Origin: Desulfatibacillum sp.
GTDB taxonomy: Bacteria; Desulfobacterota; Desulfobacteria; Desulfobacterales; Desulfatibacillaceae
Reading direction: 5' to 3'
Length of the DNA: 64,000 bases
Assembly (NCBI GenBank): GCA_016342355.1
Contig: JAEINP010000021.1
Span: 1-64,000, forward strand
Shown: in pieces, positions 17,928 through 27,610 of the stretch
Layout of the letters: each line of letters opens with the position of its first letter
Position numbering within the stretch: the stretch's first letter is position 1
Made by a program: the position numbers and the translations under genes
Notes under the pieces: generated by a model
Databases searched by the model: none
Seen by the model: only the letters and a program-made list of their open reading frames with translations
Told to the model about the DNA's origin: nothing

Positions 17928-17956
17928 GGGGGGAGGTCCATGACTGACCTCCCCCC
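17928..17956 (-). terminator. Hairpin downstream of the HU gene
   Basis: A perfect 11-bp G+C-rich stem (17928-17938 with 17946-17956) with a 7-base loop begins nine bases beyond the HU stop codon. No immediate T-run follows on the minus strand; TTATTTTTTG comes about 15 bases later. It is probably a terminator or an mRNA-stabilising end. Confidence 0.65.
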
Positions 17957-17964
17957 AAATGGTC

Positions 17965-18234
17965 CTAGTTGACGGCATCCTTGAGGGCTTTGCCCGGGTT
18001 GAACTTGGGCACATTGCGTGCCGGGATGTCCAGGGCTTCGCCGGTTCTGGGATTGCGGCCTTTGCGGGCTGCCCTTTTGTCCACCTTAAAGGTGCCGAAA
18101 CCCACCAAGGTGACAGCGTCATCCTTTTTCAAGGCTTCGGAGATGGTGGAGAATACACAATCCACAGCGGCTTGGGCGTCCTTTTTGGTTCCCAAAAGTT
18201 TGGCTACTTCCTCAATCAGGTCTGCTTTGTTCAT
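17965..18234 (-). CDS. hup: HU/IHF-family DNA-binding protein
   Basis: 89 residues, the standard HU length. It begins MNKADLIEEVAKLLG, has the VGFGTF turn, and the DNA-binding arm reads RAARKGRNPRTGEALDIPARNVPKF, ending GKALKDAVN. It is a dimeric nucleoid protein that bends DNA. GAAAGGAG precedes the ATG. It is monocistronic, with a hairpin directly downstream. Confidence 0.95.
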   Translation of the reverse strand: MNKADLIEEVAKLLGTKKDAQAAVDCVFSTISEALKKDDAVTLVGFGTFKVDKRAARKGRNPRTGEALDIPARNVPKFNPGKALKDAVN

Positions 18235-18642
18235 TTAATGCTCCTTTCGTGCTGGTGTGTTATGGGGCCACAAAAAAAAATCAAATTCGTGCTCGTTTTT
18301 CCGGTATAAGTCCGGCCTGCAACCATTGAGGGGTTTTCCCTGTTCAGGGCGAGTTGATCCATAAAAAGATGCACTGCCTTTATCCCACAAGACAGGCAAG
18401 CCAGGATCGTTCCCCCCCAAAATCATGTGTAGGTGAAAGGGCAGTAATATGCCCCTGCTGCGTATAGATCCTGAGCAGCGGTAAAATTACCGTGCCCGGA
18501 CTTCCCAACCAGCAGCAAGTACGGCTTAGATCCGATGAAAAGTAAGTTGCTTAATCCAGGGGCCGCAATTATCAGACCCCAAAACCTTTTGCAACATAAA
18601 AATTTAGAAACAGCAATAGTGACGGGCTTTCCCCGTATTTTC
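18235..18642. other. Intergenic region upstream of HU and downstream of the ABC permease
   Basis: About 400 bases. It should hold the HU promoter, but I see no convincing -35/-10 pair. A poly-A run on the plus strand (18271-18280) precedes the ribosome binding site region. No gene, RNA or repeat is recognised. Confidence 0.4.
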
Positions 18643-20337
18643 CTAACGAGACCCCAGTCTTTTTCGCCCAAATCGCATGGGCAGGAACAGCGTTGCCACG
18701 CATAGGGCCAGCACAAGGCCGAAAGCCATGAACATCCAGGCCCATTCCCCCCCTGAAAGGCTTCGGTTCCGGAGCGCCGCCAAGACCATGGAATACACGG
18801 GCCCCGCAACCAGCGCGACGATCACCCCGATAAAAGCGGCGCTTATGGTCATGAACAAAAGACCTCCGTAGCTGGTCACGGTCTGGGCGGGATTCTCCGA
18901 CTGAAAATCAGGATAAGCGGCCCCCAGGCCCACGGCCAGGGAAACAATTCCCGGAACCATGAGAAAAATCGTGATGGATGAAGTCCACATCATGAAGGGC
19001 GTAACATTCAGCAAAATATTGGTGGCCACAATAAGGATTTCCGAAAGCAGCATCAAGGGAAACAGGTAGATAAAAAATTTGATCCATAAAACCGAGCCCA
19101 GGGAAACCGGCCCGCTTTGGATGATCCAGAAAGCGCTTTTTTCCTGGGAAACCGCTGGAAAGGCGAACCGGGCCGCAATGGCCGTCATCACAAAGGCTGC
19201 CAGAACCATGTTGGCGAAGGCTATAACATTTTGTAATTGTACGGTTTTTATGGGCAGCCTGTCCAAGGGAAGGGCCTTGAAATTATACACGTAAATGATG
19301 ATAAGGGCCGCCAATAGAAAAATTTGGGACCATTGGGTGGAATCCCTGAAAAAAACCCTGATTTCCTTGACCACAATGGCCCTTGTGGGGCCGGACAAAA
19401 AATCAAAATGGCGTTTGCCCTCGTATTTTTTTCGTTCAGGCATGATCAGCTTGCCTGTGCGGGTAACCTGGGCTTTGGACACTCCCTTGAAATAGGCCAC
19501 GCCGGAAAACAGAACTGCCGCAAATATGAGGGCTCCCGCGGCGCTCAGGGCCAGGGCGTTGTGGAACAGGGCCTGGCCATAGTCCCCATGGAGTATGGCC
19601 ACCATGGAGTCGTAAGCCCATGTGGAAGGCAGCCAGGGGACAGAAGGCGTTTGGATGTTGGCGATGTACGTTGCCACGGATGCCGCGGTATCCGGGTTTA
19701 CAAGCCGTTCCGGCCTGAGCAGGCGCACAAACAGGTACAGGGCCACAAACAGGCCCAGGCCCAGGAAAATCAGCAGACCCTTTAAGCGGTTTGCCGGCAG
19801 GACCACGACCACAGCCATGACGCCCAGAGCGGAAAGGGCCGAGGCGCACAGGCAGAAGGGAATCATGACCACCAGCATATTGCCGTAAAAAAGCGGTCCC
19901 TGGTTATACACGATCCCGTAGGAGAAAAAGGCGGGCATGGCATAGACCACGACCATCCACGAGGAATCAAAAGTGGCCTCCAGCCAGCGGGCCAGAAATA
20001 TTTTCTGGTGATCCACGGGGTAGCTGAACACAAGCTGGATATCCCGGCTCAGGTATAGTTTGGATAAGGAGGCGATGATGGAACTGAATACAAGCAGGGC
20101 GAAAAAGGTCAGGAAAACCATGGAAAGCAGTTTTTCGGCAAGCACGTCCCCGAACTCCTCCACTCCTTGGAAATAACTGAGAACCTGATAAAAAACCGTA
20201 AAGATTCCCAGCCAGAAAAGCAATCCAAAACCCGCGAACAGGTAAGCCCGGACCATGTTGCTTTTGCCGTCCCCCAGGTTTTGGTACCGTTTTAGTCCGA
20301 TTACCCTGGGCCTCAGGAGGGTGGTTACCTTGCTCAT
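18643..20337 (-). CDS. ABC exporter permease subunit
   Basis: 564 residues with about twelve hydrophobic segments in two halves separated by a cytoplasmic linker (FDFLSGPTRAIVVKEIRVFFRDSTQWSQ, about residue 320). That linker motif, with KEIRVFFRD, is typical of large ABC-2-type exporter permeases. It presumably pairs with the ATPase encoded one base upstream. The substrate is unknown. It is the last gene of the transglutaminase-ATPase-permease unit. Confidence 0.82.
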   Translation of the reverse strand: MSKVTTLLRPRVIGLKRYQNLGDGKSNMVRAYLFAGFGLLFWLGIFTVFYQVLSYFQGVEEFGDVLAEKLLSMVFLTFFALLVFSSIIASLSKLYLSRDIQLVFSYPVDHQKIFLARWLEATFDSSWMVVVYAMPAFFSYGIVYNQGPLFYGNMLVVMIPFCLCASALSALGVMAVVVVLPANRLKGLLIFLGLGLFVALYLFVRLLRPERLVNPDTAASVATYIANIQTPSVPWLPSTWAYDSMVAILHGDYGQALFHNALALSAAGALIFAAVLFSGVAYFKGVSKAQVTRTGKLIMPERKKYEGKRHFDFLSGPTRAIVVKEIRVFFRDSTQWSQIFLLAALIIIYVYNFKALPLDRLPIKTVQLQNVIAFANMVLAAFVMTAIAARFAFPAVSQEKSAFWIIQSGPVSLGSVLWIKFFIYLFPLMLLSEILIVATNILLNVTPFMMWTSSITIFLMVPGIVSLAVGLGAAYPDFQSENPAQTVTSYGGLLFMTISAAFIGVIVALVAGPVYSMVLAALRNRSLSGGEWAWMFMAFGLVLALCVATLFLPMRFGRKRLGSR

Positions 20338-20338
20338 G

Positions 20339-21067
20339 TCAGGCGGCCTCCTCTGTCAGGCGCAGGAAAACCGATTCCAAATCTTCCCGGTCCACCATGG
20401 CCTGCTCCACCAGGGCTTTGGTGGAGCCCGTGGCAATCACCATGCCCTTATGGATCACGCCCACTCGGGTGCAAATATCCTGGGCCACTTCCAGTGCGTG
20501 GGTGGATACAAAAATGGTCATCCCTTCCGAAGCCAGTTGCTTGAGCATATCCTTGACCAGCCGGATAGCCCTGGGGTCCAGGCCCACCATAGGTTCGTCC
20601 ACAATGAGCACCTTGGGGTCGTGGATGAGGGCGGCGCTCATGATAAGGCGCTGCTTCATGCCGTGAGAATAGGAGTCGATCAGTTCGCCAGCCCAGTCCC
20701 ACAGGGAAAAGGTCCTCAGCATACTTTCGGCCTTGTCGTAAAAATTGCTGTTGCCCATGCCGTAAAGGTCGGCTGTGAACCGGAGGAACTCCATGCCGGT
20801 CAGTTTACCATACAAATAAGGCCGGTCGGGTATGAAGCCAATGCACTGCTTGCCCCTTTCCGGTTCCTTGAGCATGTCTATTCCATTGATAATCACGCTG
20901 CCGGACGTGGGAGCAATCAAGCCGCCCATCATGCGGATGGTGGTGGTCTTGCCTGCTCCGTTGGGGCCGATAAATCCGAAAATCTCGCCTTCGTTGACCT
21001 TCAGATTCAGATTGTTGACAGCAATAATCCTGCCGTATTTTTTTGTAAGTCCGGTAAGCTCAATCAT
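20339..21067 (-). CDS. ABC transporter ATP-binding protein
   Basis: 242 residues with all ATPase motifs: Walker A GPNGAGKTTT, a Q-loop region replaced by the DrrA-like GFIPDRPYLYGKLTGMEFL, the signature YSHGMKQRL, Walker B VLIVDEP and the H-loop STHALE. The signature has SHG instead of the canonical SGG, a common variant in the DrrA/CcmA exporter subgroup. Its start overlaps the transglutaminase stop by 4 bases and its stop is one base from the permease start, so the three products are probably made together. Confidence 0.92.
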   Translation of the reverse strand: MIELTGLTKKYGRIIAVNNLNLKVNEGEIFGFIGPNGAGKTTTIRMMGGLIAPTSGSVIINGIDMLKEPERGKQCIGFIPDRPYLYGKLTGMEFLRFTADLYGMGNSNFYDKAESMLRTFSLWDWAGELIDSYSHGMKQRLIMSAALIHDPKVLIVDEPMVGLDPRAIRLVKDMLKQLASEGMTIFVSTHALEVAQDICTRVGVIHKGMVIATGSTKALVEQAMVDREDLESVFLRLTEEAA

Positions 21068-22533
21068 TTTTTTTGCTCCAATACTTCCAGTTTCAGGCGG
21101 CCGATTAGCCTGGCCACTTCCAACTGCACCTCATAACCGCCTTGTGCGAATTGCAGGTGCGCGGCATCCGTGGGGAATTGCCCCACAGTGGCATCCCCCG
21201 AGATCCATTTTCCGTTCACATAAAAGGAATTCCAGGCATGGTATCCAAAAACACCATGCACATAATACAGGCCCATATTGACCCTGGCGGGAACACCCAC
21301 AGCCCGGGCCATGGCCGCTGTAAGAATGGCGTGCTCCCCGCAATCCCCCTGACCGCTGCGGAGTGTTTCCAGGGCCTGGGGCATGCTGAGAACAGGGAGC
21401 TTTTCCAATTCCTCGTACCCCCACTGGATGATTTTCCGCGCCTTTTCCTGGGGAGAATCGTCTTCGCCCACTATTTGCCGGGCAGCCTGGACGATTTCAG
21501 GATGGTCGGACTGAATAAAGGCATCCGACGATAAAAATGCAGGATCGCCCGTATAGGGTATGTCAATGGTTGGGTCGGGGAGTGTTTCCACTTGAACGGT
21601 TAACACCCCGTCAGAAAAACTCTGCCTTCCCTGGTTAAGATTTTCAGCAACATGATCGGCGCCGTACACTTTCAACTTGAGGAAGGTGAGCTTGGACGGG
21701 TCCATTAATGGGACATCCACCGGAACAGTGGCCAAGGCAAAGAGATCATCTCCCCCTTCAATGGTTTCTTCGTCCAAAGCACGCAGGCGCGACGTTTTTT
21801 CCAGCCTCAGCCCCATAAGGCCCTCCTGGACGAGCATTTCCCCCTCTTCACTGATCCATGCGGTCTGGGTTTGGCCCATGAAGGAGATTTCCAGCTTTTT
21901 GGCGGAAACTGTTTCATCCAGAATCTTAACGGTATCCATGCCCACCATCCTGATGGTGGTGTCCCAGTTTCCCATGGTGGCAGGATCAAAAACCGGATAA
22001 ACCACTTCTTCTCCCGCCTTTAGATTCTTCACGGCCTGCATATGTAAAAGTCCCGCATCAATCATGGGAGGAGACTTCATGGGAAACTCCATGATTGACT
22101 CGTCCTTGCCTTTGCCGGTCCGCACTTTGAGCACGGAGCCCTCCATCCAGGCCCTTGCCGTAAAGGATACCATTTCAGACGAAAGCTGGAAGGTCATGGA
22201 GTCCAGGGTCATGTCCGGGTTGAGGTTGGCCGTTGTGACCATCCGGGTCTTCTGGACGGTTCCCATGGCCGTCAACTCCATGTACGCCGTTTCTCCCACC
22301 ATATAGCCATTTTCCCTTTTTGCCATGGTGGACATCACATATCCGATTTTTTTGCCATTCTGAAGGATATTCAGGTAGTTTTGGGACTGGCCCGGGATTT
22401 CAACCTCCAGATCCAGAAATTGTTTGGGAATCTCTTTGGGGGCTTTGTCAAAATAGCCAATGCGGAAGGAAAACAGAATCCCGAAAACAAGAACTGCTGT
22501 AAGTCCTGCAAACCATGTCCAGCTTTTTTTCAT
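21064..22533 (-). CDS. Membrane-anchored transglutaminase-like protein
   Basis: 489 residues. An N-terminal signal or anchor segment (residues 8-27) is followed by a large beta-rich region and a C-terminal transglutaminase-like domain. The catalytic triad can be seen: Cys in SGQGDCGEHA, His in GYHAWNSFYV, Asp in SGDATVGQ. It lies outside the membrane. Such proteins act as peptidases or crosslinking enzymes. It is first in an overlapping three-gene unit with an ABC exporter, so it may process or sense the exported substrate, which is inference. Confidence 0.85.
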   Translation of the reverse strand: MKKSWTWFAGLTAVLVFGILFSFRIGYFDKAPKEIPKQFLDLEVEIPGQSQNYLNILQNGKKIGYVMSTMAKRENGYMVGETAYMELTAMGTVQKTRMVTTANLNPDMTLDSMTFQLSSEMVSFTARAWMEGSVLKVRTGKGKDESIMEFPMKSPPMIDAGLLHMQAVKNLKAGEEVVYPVFDPATMGNWDTTIRMVGMDTVKILDETVSAKKLEISFMGQTQTAWISEEGEMLVQEGLMGLRLEKTSRLRALDEETIEGGDDLFALATVPVDVPLMDPSKLTFLKLKVYGADHVAENLNQGRQSFSDGVLTVQVETLPDPTIDIPYTGDPAFLSSDAFIQSDHPEIVQAARQIVGEDDSPQEKARKIIQWGYEELEKLPVLSMPQALETLRSGQGDCGEHAILTAAMARAVGVPARVNMGLYYVHGVFGYHAWNSFYVNGKWISGDATVGQFPTDAAHLQFAQGGYEVQLEVARLIGRLKLEVLEQKK

Positions 22534-22642
22534 CGTACCTCTCCGGGCTGCGGGGATGGGTTGGTGGCCCGAGCCTATCCAAAAAATATAGGGGGGCTTT
22601 GGATATCTGTCAAGCTGTTGCCATAATTATATCAAATTATTA

Positions 22643-23812
22643 TCAACATATATGTGATTTGTCAATTGTCGGCCGTGCGCTGCCCAGGGCAAACAGGATG
22701 GCCCCCAACACAGCCATGGCGCCGCTGGCGGCAAAGGCCATACCTCCCCCCAGGCGTTCAAAAAGATACCCGCTCAAAAACAGTCCCACCATCATGCCCA
22801 GGCCATAAGTCATGGAGTTGTTGACGGCCTGTCCGGCGGTTCTTGCCCTGGGGGGGATGAGTTGTTCCATGTACACAATGCTGGCGATGTGGAAGCTCCC
22901 GTAAGTGGCCGCGTGGAGGATTTGCACCGCGCACAAGGCGATAGGGGACAGGGTCCATGCCATGAGGCCCCATCGCAGGGCTGCAACGCACAAGGAAAAG
23001 AACAGGATTCGGCGGGGGTGAAATCTCCCCAGGATTCTGCCTGAATTCAACATGACCCCCAATTCCGCCGCAGATGCCAGCGCCCATGCAAAGCCTATGA
23101 ATGTGGAGGAATAGCCGGCCTTTTCCAGGTAAATGGAAAAAAAGCCGTAATAGGTCCCATGGCTGGCGAGCATGAGAAAGGCGCATAGTTGAAACAGAAT
23201 CACCTTTTTGGTGAAAAAATATTTGGCGGCGCTTTCTTTATCTGGCAGGGATGGGTTGGGGGCAGGCATGCGGGTACTGACCAAAGCCTGGATCGCGGAG
23301 CCGCAGAGGATCAGGGCCAGGATGATAGGGACCCCCCATGCTTCCACGACCTTACCCATGATGAGGGCTGTGGCCACAAACGCCATGGTGCCCCAGGCTC
23401 TTACATGGCCGTACTGGTTCCTGTTTGAACCTAATATTTCCATGGAAAAGGCTTCCACAAAGGAAATAATGGGGGCGTAAAACAGGGAATATAGGATGGT
23501 TATGCCCAGTATGGGAAGGAAATCCGTACTGAGGAAGTAGAGCGCGAACAGAGCAGTGCTGCATATATTGCAAAGGACAAAGATGGATTTGCGTTTGTGG
23601 GTTCTGTCCGCCAGAACGCCCCAGAGCAGAGGCATGAACACAATCGCTGCGGACCGTATGCCAGCAATTATTCCTATCTGGATGCCGTCAAAGCCCATGT
23701 GGTCCAGATACAAGTTAAAATAAGGCAGGACGATTCCAAACACTCCAAAATATAAAAAATAGTGAAGGGAGAGGATGGTTCTATGGGTCTTATTGTCCGA
23801 AGCGTGAAGCAT
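22643..23812 (-). CDS. MFS transporter (MFS_1-like / HcaT-NupG type)
   Basis: 389 residues with about 12 transmembrane segments. The N-terminal LHYFLYFGVFGIVLPYFNLYL and the loop GVLADRTHKRK between helices 2 and 3 are typical of the 3-phenylpropionate permease/nucleoside-symporter-like MFS group. The substrate cannot be told. The ATG at 23812 is used; a TTG directly before it is possible. The gene stands alone, about 290 bases from the divergent NUDIX gene. Confidence 0.85.
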   Translation of the reverse strand: MLHASDNKTHRTILSLHYFLYFGVFGIVLPYFNLYLDHMGFDGIQIGIIAGIRSAAIVFMPLLWGVLADRTHKRKSIFVLCNICSTALFALYFLSTDFLPILGITILYSLFYAPIISFVEAFSMEILGSNRNQYGHVRAWGTMAFVATALIMGKVVEAWGVPIILALILCGSAIQALVSTRMPAPNPSLPDKESAAKYFFTKKVILFQLCAFLMLASHGTYYGFFSIYLEKAGYSSTFIGFAWALASAAELGVMLNSGRILGRFHPRRILFFSLCVAALRWGLMAWTLSPIALCAVQILHAATYGSFHIASIVYMEQLIPPRARTAGQAVNNSMTYGLGMMVGLFLSGYLFERLGGGMAFAASGAMAVLGAILFALGSARPTIDKSHIC

Positions 23813-24100
23813 CAATGCCTATCAGCCCTTGCAAGCCCGCTTGCTCAGCGGAGGAGAGAACGCCGCAATTGGCGGCTCTGTTTGGCAAACCGTTTCTCAA
23901 TTCATAGCACGAAAACAAGCGCCTGGTCACGGAACTATGGACTTTTGTTCGCCGGCCGGCGCTTTTTAGGATTTGTTCTTTGATTCCCATTGATTGATAA
24001 TGCTGCAATCTTTGGTAATCAGCAAGGTTTTGTGGTATAAAAATACTTGCCTCAAAATGCAATGTACCCCAACCTCTTGGAGATCAAAAGGGAAACCCGT

Positions 24101-24613
24101 ATGCTTTATGATTTCTGCCCTAAATGCGGCAAACAAATGCAGGAGTCCATTGCCGAGGGCATCCGCCGGAAGATTTGTTACCGGTGCGGGTTTATTCAGT
24201 ACAGGAATCCTACGGTAGGCGTGGCCGTTATTATTCTGGACAGGGGACGCATTTTGCTTGTGAAAAGGCGGGGCTCCTACGAAGGCATGTGGTGTATTCC
24301 CTGTGGTCACCTGGAATGGGATGAAGATGTGCGGGAAGGGGCCAGACGGGAGATGTTGGAGGAGACGGGACTGGATGTGGAGATCGGGCCTGTTTTCGAT
24401 GCATTGTCCAATTTCCACGATGCCCGGCGCCATACTGTGGGAATCTGGTTTTGGGGCAAACGCCTTAACGGCAGTCCCTTGCCCGGGTCGGACGCTTTGG
24501 AGGTCCGGTACTTTCCCCTGGACGCTCTTCCCCCTAATCTCGCCTTTCCCACGGACCGGATTATCTGTGAAAAATTGCAGGAAACTCAGGAATCTCCCGG
24601 TAATTCCGATTGA
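24101..24613 (+). CDS. NUDIX hydrolase with N-terminal zinc ribbon
   Basis: 170 residues. A zinc ribbon (FCPKCGKQM...[12 protein letters not shown]) begins at residue 5, and the Nudix box is complete: [23 protein letters not shown]. This layout resembles NADH pyrophosphatase-like and ADP-ribose-type hydrolases, which split nucleoside-diphosphate-X compounds. The ATG at 24101 has AGGGA eight bases upstream; a longer frame from 24047 lacks a site. It is a single gene on the plus strand ahead of the hsp20-lon region. Confidence 0.88.
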   Translation: MLYDFCPKCGKQMQESIAEGIRRKICYRCGFIQYRNPTVGVAVIILDRGRILLVKRRGSYEGMWCIPCGHLEWDEDVREGARREMLEETGLDVEIGPVFDALSNFHDARRHTVGIWFWGKRLNGSPLPGSDALEVRYFPLDALPPNLAFPTDRIICEKLQETQESPGNSD

Positions 24614-24707
24614 GCGGCAAAGGCTGGTTTTCGGCTGGCGTCCAGCTCTTGCCCAACCATTTCTTTCTTAAAACAGGGGCCTGTAACCTTTACGATGTTA
24701 AAACCCT

Positions 24708-24737
24708 GTGTTATCATTATAGGTAAGAATATAACAC
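24708..24737. promoter_or_regulatory. Inverted repeat upstream of hsp20, possible operator
   Basis: GTGTTAT (24708-24714) and ATAACAC (24731-24737) form a perfect 7-base inverted repeat with a 16-base spacer, 43 bases before the hsp20 ATG. It matches neither the CIRCE element nor a sigma-32 promoter. The spacer TATCATTATAGG could hold a -10. Its function is a guess. Confidence 0.35.
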
Positions 24738-24780
24738 GGCATCGACATTGTGTTGATAGCCCTTAACCCGGAGGTAGAAA

Positions 24781-25224
24781 ATGGATTACATTAAAATCCG
24801 TTTCGGTGGCGGTTTCGGGCAGTTGCAGTCTGAACTGGAAGAGACTCTGAACAGTTTGTACAGGACAGCCAGTCCTGTGTTCTCCGGTTCCTCCCAAGGG
24901 TTCAGACCTGCAACTGATGTGTTTGAAACTCCTGACGAAATCGTCGTGGTGGCAGAAATGGCGGGAGTGAACAAGGACGAGCTTTTTATCGAACTGGACT
25001 CCAGGGCGGTAAAGATATCCGGACGCAGGAGAGAAGTGAAGCGGGATGAGCAGGCCAGGTTCCATTTGGCTGAAATTCCCTACGGATATTTTGAGCGCAC
25101 CCTGTTTTTTCCCAGGCCGGTGGACCCGGAAAAGGTAACGGCCTCCTATTCTGAAGGCATGCTGCAAATCCGTGTTGCCAAGGCGAAAATGGTGAATCCC
25201 CAGAGGGTTCAAATTTCAGACTAA
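24781..25224 (+). CDS. Small heat-shock protein (Hsp20/alpha-crystallin)
   Basis: 147 residues. The alpha-crystallin domain spans about 40-140, with FRPATDVFETPDEIVVVAEMAGV and the conserved ...GYFERTLFFPRPVDPEKVTASYSEGMLQIRV. It is a cytoplasmic ATP-independent chaperone that holds unfolding proteins. GGAGG precedes the ATG. It is 20 bases from lon, so holdase and protease are co-expressed. The window has a second, membrane-anchored Hsp20 at 35497. Confidence 0.93.
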   Translation: MDYIKIRFGGGFGQLQSELEETLNSLYRTASPVFSGSSQGFRPATDVFETPDEIVVVAEMAGVNKDELFIELDSRAVKISGRRREVKRDEQARFHLAEIPYGYFERTLFFPRPVDPEKVTASYSEGMLQIRVAKAKMVNPQRVQISD

Positions 25225-25244
25225 GGAATAATTGGGGTGAAAAC

Positions 25245-27602
25245 ATGACTGATCAGGTTTCGTCACAAGAGGAAATGCAGCCAGGTAAGATCCCGGAAAT
25301 AATACCTATAGTTCCCGTGGTCGATGTGGCCTTGTACCCTAAGATGCAATTGCCCCTGGTGGTTGGCCAATCCCAGCTCATTGAGTTGGTGGACAATGCC
25401 ATGGCAAAGGACAGGATCATAGGAATCATCGCCTCCCGAGAGGCTGATCCTTCCATCCGCCACAAACCGGATGACCTGTTTAAGGTGGGGGCCGCCGCCG
25501 TAATTTTAAAGATGGCCAAGGGAGCTCCGGACAAGGCCCAAATGCTTGTCCAGGGGATCACCCGGTTTAAAATTGAAGAATACACACAGGAAGAACCCTA
25601 TCTTATGGCCCGGGTGACTCCGCTCCAGGATGTGGTTCCCAAGGGCCAGGAGAAAAAAATTGAGGCGCTGACCTCCAATCTGGTGACCTTGTTTGGCAAG
25701 ATTGTAAGTTTTTCCTCCCTGCTTCCCCCGGAAATGGCGGAATGGATCAAGACCGTGGGAGACGCAGGAGTGGTGGCGGATGTGGTGGCGTCCACCATCC
25801 AGTCCACCCTGGATGAAAAACAGAAAATCCTGGAAATCCTGGAAGTGGACAAGCGCCTCGTTGCCGTAACCAAAATGGCCTCCCATCAGTTGGAAATCCT
25901 GGAACTGGGGCAGAAAATCCAGACCCAGGTCAAGGGAGACATGGATAAAAGCCAAAGGGACTATTACCTGCGCCAGCAGTTGAAGGCCATCCAGGATGAA
26001 CTCGGCGAAGGGGAGCAGGCCAATGTGGAGGTCCAGGAATATGAGACCAAAATCAAGGAAATGGATTTGCCCGAACTGGCCCTGAAAGAAGCGGAAAGGG
26101 AGCTTGCGCGCCTTTCCAGGATGCACCCTTCGTCTGCGGAATACACCGTGGCAGCCACGTACCTGGACTGGATAACCTCCCTGCCCTGGCACGCCAGCAC
26201 CGAGGACCACCTGGATATCCATGCGGCCCAAAAGGTTTTGGACGACGACCATTTTGGCCTGGAAAAGCCCAAAAAACGCATTTTGGAATACCTGGCCGTA
26301 CGTAAGCTAAAACCCGATTCCAAAGGCCCCATCCTTTGCCTTGCCGGGCCTCCGGGCACGGGCAAAACATCCCTGGGCCGCTCCATCGCCAGGGCATTGG
26401 GCCGGAAATTCGTGCGCATATCTCTGGGCGGGGTTCGGGACGAGGCGGAAATCCGCGGACACAGGCGCACCTATGTGGGCGCACTGCCAGGCCGGGTGAT
26501 CCAGAATATCCGCCGGGCCGAGTCCAACAATCCTGTTTTTATGCTGGATGAAGTGGATAAACTGGGCAATGATTTTCGGGGCGACCCTTCATCAGCATTG
26601 CTGGAAGTATTGGACCCGGAACAAAACGATACTTTTTCAGACCATTACCTGGACGTGCCCTTTGACTTGTCCAAGGTCATGTTCATTGCCACGGCCAATA
26701 TCCTGGATACCATCCCCCCGGCTCTCCGGGACAGAATGGAGGTTATTGAACTGCTGGGCTACACCCTGGAGGAAAAGGTCAAGATCGCCAAGAAATACCT
26801 GGTCCCCCGTCAACGGGAAGCCCACGGCCTCAAGGCCACCCATATCAAGATTTCAGACGCGGCAATCAAACGGATTATTTCCGGATACACCCGGGAAGCA
26901 GGCTTGCGGAACCTGGAACGGGAAATCGCCGCCCTTTGCCGGGGCGTCGCCCGGAAGATTGCCGACGGCACCGAGGAATCCGTCACCATCAAGCCTGATG
27001 ACCTGCACGACTACATAGGGCATGTGCGCCGGTTCAACGAAAAGGCCACGCGGATTAATGTCCCCGGTGTGGTAAACGGCTTGGCATGGACCCCGTCCGG
27101 CGGGGAAATTTTGACCGTGGAAAGCGTGGCCATGCCCGGGCAGAAAGGCCTCACCATGACCGGCCAGTTGGGCGATGTGATGAAGGAATCAGCCTTGGCG
27201 GCCTTATCCTTTATCCGCAGCCGGGCAGACAAGCTCAATGTGGACCCGGAATTTTTTAAGGATCACGAAATTCACATACATGTGCCTGCCGGCGCCATTC
27301 CAAAGGACGGCCCCTCAGCGGGTGTGACCATTTTAACGGCATTGACCTCCCTGTTTACCGGCAAAATCGTCAAGCGAGACATTGCCATGACAGGGGAAAT
27401 CACCCTTCGCGGACAGGTACTGCCAGTGGGGGGCATCAAGGAAAAGGTTCTGGCCGCTTACAGGGCTGGCACCAAGGAACTTATATTACCCAAATGGAAC
27501 GAAAAGGACCTGGAAGACATTCCGGAGAACGCCAGGGAAAAGATAATTTTCCACTTTGTGGATACCATGGACGAAGTGCTGTCCATAGCCCTGGATGGCT
27601 GA
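25245..27602 (+). CDS. lon: ATP-dependent protease Lon
   Basis: 785 residues, the bacterial LonA length. A substrate-binding N-terminal domain ([20 protein letters not shown]) is followed by an AAA+ module with Walker [10 protein letters not shown] near residue 367, Walker [10 protein letters not shown] and the [22 protein letters not shown] block. The peptidase domain carries the catalytic dyad Ser691 (KDGPSAG) and Lys732 ([10 protein letters not shown]). It degrades damaged and regulatory proteins in the cytoplasm. It lies between hsp20 and rlpA, which starts within about 10 bases of its stop. Confidence 0.97.
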   Translation: MTDQVSSQEEMQPGKIPEIIPIVPVVDVALYPKMQLPLVVGQSQLIELVDNAMAKDRIIGIIASREADPSIRHKPDDLFKVGAAAVILKMAKGAPDKAQMLVQGITRFKIEEYTQEEPYLMARVTPLQDVVPKGQEKKIEALTSNLVTLFGKIVSFSSLLPPEMAEWIKTVGDAGVVADVVASTIQSTLDEKQKILEILEVDKRLVAVTKMASHQLEILELGQKIQTQVKGDMDKSQRDYYLRQQLKAIQDELGEGEQANVEVQEYETKIKEMDLPELALKEAERELARLSRMHPSSAEYTVAATYLDWITSLPWHASTEDHLDIHAAQKVLDDDHFGLEKPKKRILEYLAVRKLKPDSKGPILCLAGPPGTGKTSLGRSIARALGRKFVRISLGGVRDEAEIRGHRRTYVGALPGRVIQNIRRAESNNPVFMLDEVDKLGNDFRGDPSSALLEVLDPEQNDTFSDHYLDVPFDLSKVMFIATANILDTIPPALRDRMEVIELLGYTLEEKVKIAKKYLVPRQREAHGLKATHIKISDAAIKRIISGYTREAGLRNLEREIAALCRGVARKIADGTEESVTIKPDDLHDYIGHVRRFNEKATRINVPGVVNGLAWTPSGGEILTVESVAMPGQKGLTMTGQLGDVMKESALAALSFIRSRADKLNVDPEFFKDHEIHIHVPAGAIPKDGPSAGVTILTALTSLFTGKIVKRDIAMTGEITLRGQVLPVGGIKEKVLAAYRAGTKELILPKWNEKDLEDIPENAREKIIFHFVDTMDEVLSIALDG

Positions 27603-27610
27603 TAGGCCGT

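Noticed and set aside
24661-24780. CIRCE element or sigma-32 promoter for hsp20
   Set aside because: Neither TTAGCACTC-N9-GAGTGCTAA nor a CTTGAA/CCCCAT pair is present; only an unrelated inverted repeat was found.
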